DNA of 8,451 nt. Origin: Cellvibrionaceae bacterium. GTDB taxonomy: Bacteria; Pseudomonadota; Gammaproteobacteria; Pseudomonadales; Cellvibrionaceae. The stretch covers positions 1 to 8,451 of the forward strand of contig JALUYN010000566.1 of the NCBI GenBank assembly GCA_027012915.1, given 5' to 3'. Below the pieces are notes generated by a model. That model was not told the origin of the DNA. It saw nothing but the letters and a program-made list of their open reading frames with translations, and searched no databases. Positions 7,077 to 8,451 of this stretch are shown here, one piece after another; position 1 is the first letter of the stretch, and every line of letters begins with the position of its first letter. A program made the position numbers and the translations under genes.

Positions 7077-7856
7077 TTATGTACGCTTTGGTAGATATCC
7101 CATCGGATTCACAGGTTTACCCTCCTTACGAATTTCGAAGTGCAACTTGTTTCTGTCGGTGCCACTTGAACCCATTTCGGCAATTTTTTGACCAGCTTTA
7201 ACCGCTTGCCCCTCTTTAACAAGAAGTTTGCGGTTATGCGCGTAAGCACTGAGGAATGTTTCACTGTGCTTGATAATCAAGAGATTGCCGTAACCTCTCA
7301 AGCCACTCCCGGCGTAAACAACGACTCCAGATCCGGCTGCAACTACAGGCTCCCCCAATTTACCGGCAATATCAACACCTTTATTTAACGGGTTGCGGGA
7401 TGAAAATGTTGCAATAACTTTGCCCTTTGCAGGCCATCGCCACTTAAGCGGCTCATTATGCTGCAAGGATTTTGTTGGCTTGGGGCGAGTACTTGTTGTG
7501 CTTTTTGAACGACCCGATTGAACTTTGGGTTTCGCAACAGAAGCCTTGGTTTTTGCAGGGGATTTAGCATAACGCCCCTTGAGGTGAATAACCTGGCCAG
7601 GGTAAATCGTGTAGGGCCTGGCAATGCCATTGTTGCGCGCCAGCACTTTGTAGTCCTGCCCATAACGCCAGGCAATGGAGAACAATGTTTCTCCCCGGGA
7701 TACCACGTGGCGGGTCAGTTTATTGGAAGCGGGGTTCGCCCGATCGGAAACCGGAGCTCCCTGGTAAGGGCCTGCGCAAGCAGTCAGCAACACCAGAACG
7801 TTCAAAATATTGAACACCCTAAATATGCGCCATTTCCCCTTCTGGGCCACAGTCAC
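7077..7856 (-). CDS. nlpD: NlpD-like lipoprotein (LysM + degenerate M23), amidase activator
   Basis: NlpD-type proteins sit on the inner face of the outer membrane and activate the AmiC-type amidase that splits septal peptidoglycan. The protein is 259 residues, shorter than E. coli NlpD (379), mainly through a shorter linker. A basic N-terminus and hydrophobic stretch end in the lipobox LTAC with C27 as lipidation site; A28 at +2 fits outer-membrane sorting. A LysM domain spans about 49-93, a Lys/Ser/Thr-rich linker 95-135, and an M23/LytM domain about 155-255. Zinc ligands are lost: N158 replaces the histidine of the HxGxD motif and L238 replaces the first histidine of HxH, as in E. coli NlpD, so it is an activator rather than an enzyme. 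The start is a GTG at 7856 with a GGGGAGGGGG ribosome site; another GTG at 7850 is possible. Confidence 0.95.
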   Translation of the reverse strand: MTVAQKGKWRIFRVFNILNVLVLLTACAGPYQGAPVSDRANPASNKLTRHVVSRGETLFSIAWRYGQDYKVLARNNGIARPYTIYPGQVIHLKGRYAKSPAKTKASVAKPKVQSGRSKSTTSTRPKPTKSLQHNEPLKWRWPAKGKVIATFSSRNPLNKGVDIAGKLGEPVVAAGSGVVVYAGSGLRGYGNLLIIKHSETFLSAYAHNRKLLVKEGQAVKAGQKIAEMGSSGTDRNKLHFEIRKEGKPVNPMGYLPKRT

Positions 7857-7894
7857 GCTGCTTGCCCCCTCCCCAAAACTGATTCTGGCTTTAA

Positions 7895-7923
7895 TTTATA
7901 TAAAAACCAGACATAAAACCCAA
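7895..7923 (-). promoter_or_regulatory. Candidate sigma-70 promoter for nlpD
   Basis: On the minus strand TTGGGT (7918-7923) and TATAAA (7895-7900) are separated by exactly 17 bases. Transcription would start near 7888, about 30 bases before the GTG start and just upstream of the purine-rich ribosome site. This would let nlpD, and possibly rpoS by read-through, be expressed apart from the DUF368 gene. Confidence 0.6.
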
Positions 7924-8019
7924 CTTTTAATAAGCAAATATTCTTTAGCAAAGACTAATATTTTATTTTGCCAATGAATTCCGAAGTTTTATCTCTCAAA
8001 CAGCCTTTTTAAATGAGAA

Positions 8020-8451
8020 TTACTTCCTTTCGCTTCCAGCCACTTTTCCGGAGGACATACCTCCCTCCAGCCACAACACCAACCCCAAGCCCACGGAAAA
8101 TAGAAGCACGGCGCCTCCCCAGTGCGAGGGCAACCCTGTAATCAATTCAAACCGCCAGGGCGTGGTGACTTCCTGTACCAATGGTCGCATATCCCCATGG
8201 CGATCCATCACAGACTCTAGAGTAATACGCCATGGCCACAACATTAGCAGTGATCCCAATAAGAAGCCCGTCAGCAGAGCCATAGTGGCATCGTGAAAGC
8301 GACTCAGCAGCCACCCCAGAACATGAGAAAAGGCCAATAGCCCCAGTCCGCAGCCCAGTGCAAACACACTTAATAGAGAAACATTAAGTTCACTTATCGC
8401 CTGAATAATGGTTGGGTACAACCCCATGACCAGCAATAGAAAACCACCGGA
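8020..8451 (-). CDS. DUF368 membrane protein (C-terminal part; start beyond window)
   Basis: The coding frame is open to the window edge, so only the last 143 residues are seen; the family is about 300 residues. The visible part begins SGGFLLLVMGLYP, matching a conserved family segment, followed by FALGCGLGLLAFSHVLGWLL, then ALLTGFLLGSLLMLWPWR, another family signature, and a last hydrophobic helix (about residues 112-127) before a short polar tail. At least four membrane segments are seen. DUF368 proteins (called PopT in recent work) have been linked to returning undecaprenyl phosphate, the lipid carrier for wall synthesis, across the inner membrane. Its place upstream of nlpD on the same strand fits an envelope theme. 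The gap to nlpD is 163 bases and contains the nlpD promoter; no clear terminator is seen, so partial co-transcription is possible. Confidence 0.9.
   Translation of the reverse strand, partial: SGGFLLLVMGLYPTIIQAISELNVSLLSVFALGCGLGLLAFSHVLGWLLSRFHDATMALLTGFLLGSLLMLWPWRITLESVMDRHGDMRPLVQEVTTPWRFELITGLPSHWGGAVLLFSVGLGLVLWLEGGMSSGKVAGSERK

Noticed and set aside
7518..7916. Plus-strand 132-codon frame opposite nlpD
   Set aside because: It is fully explained by the nlpD coding strand, which has clear lipobox, LysM and M23 features.
8011..8027. Second Fur-like sequence at the DUF368 stop codon
   Set aside because: By hand count it matches only about 11 of 19 positions, and it overlaps the end of a gene with no promoter nearby.
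1..8451. CRISPR array, tRNA or rRNA gene, toxin-antitoxin pair, defence system or prophage
   Set aside because: I saw no regularly spaced repeats, no tRNA-like cloverleaf, and no proteins of such systems; all sizeable genes are explained.

Overview
The window looks like chromosomal DNA of a gammaproteobacterium, probably in the broad Pseudomonadales/Cellvibrionales group. This rests on the gene set mutS, fdxA, rpoS, nlpD and a DUF368 gene lying together, and on protein details: MutS and RpoS align closely with their gammaproteobacterial relatives, and FdxA is nearly identical over long stretches to the Azotobacter/Pseudomonas seven-iron ferredoxin. The species cannot be named from the sequence alone.

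Layout. Positions 1-295 hold no complete gene but two short inverted repeats. A LysR-type regulator (296-1213, +) follows; it is visibly more AT-rich than the core genes. Convergent with it is a 5'-truncated IS3-family element (about 1293-2263, -) with an intact DD35E transposase (orfB) and only the tail of orfA. A non-coding stretch (2264-2542) with clustered inverted and direct repeats leads into mutS (2543-5161, +). A 172-base gap with a second repeat arrangement and a TATAAT box leads into fdxA (5334-5657, +). A bidirectional terminator separates fdxA from the convergent rpoS (5824-6834, -). Upstream of rpoS are a 242-base leader, nlpD (7077-7856, -) with a good sigma-70-type promoter, and the 3' part of a DUF368 membrane-protein gene (8020-8451, -) that runs off the window.

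How the genes work together. The right two thirds is a conserved housekeeping block: mismatch repair (MutS), a seven-iron ferredoxin, the general-stress sigma factor (RpoS), an outer-membrane lipoprotein that activates cell-wall amidases (NlpD), and a DUF368 protein of the family linked to undecaprenyl-phosphate recycling. The left third is an accessory wedge (LysR regulator plus IS remnant) next to the mutS promoter region.

I found no convincing previously undescribed multi-gene system. The observations most worth checking are non-coding: the repeat cluster before mutS, the inverted repeat in the fdxA promoter, and the long rpoS leader.
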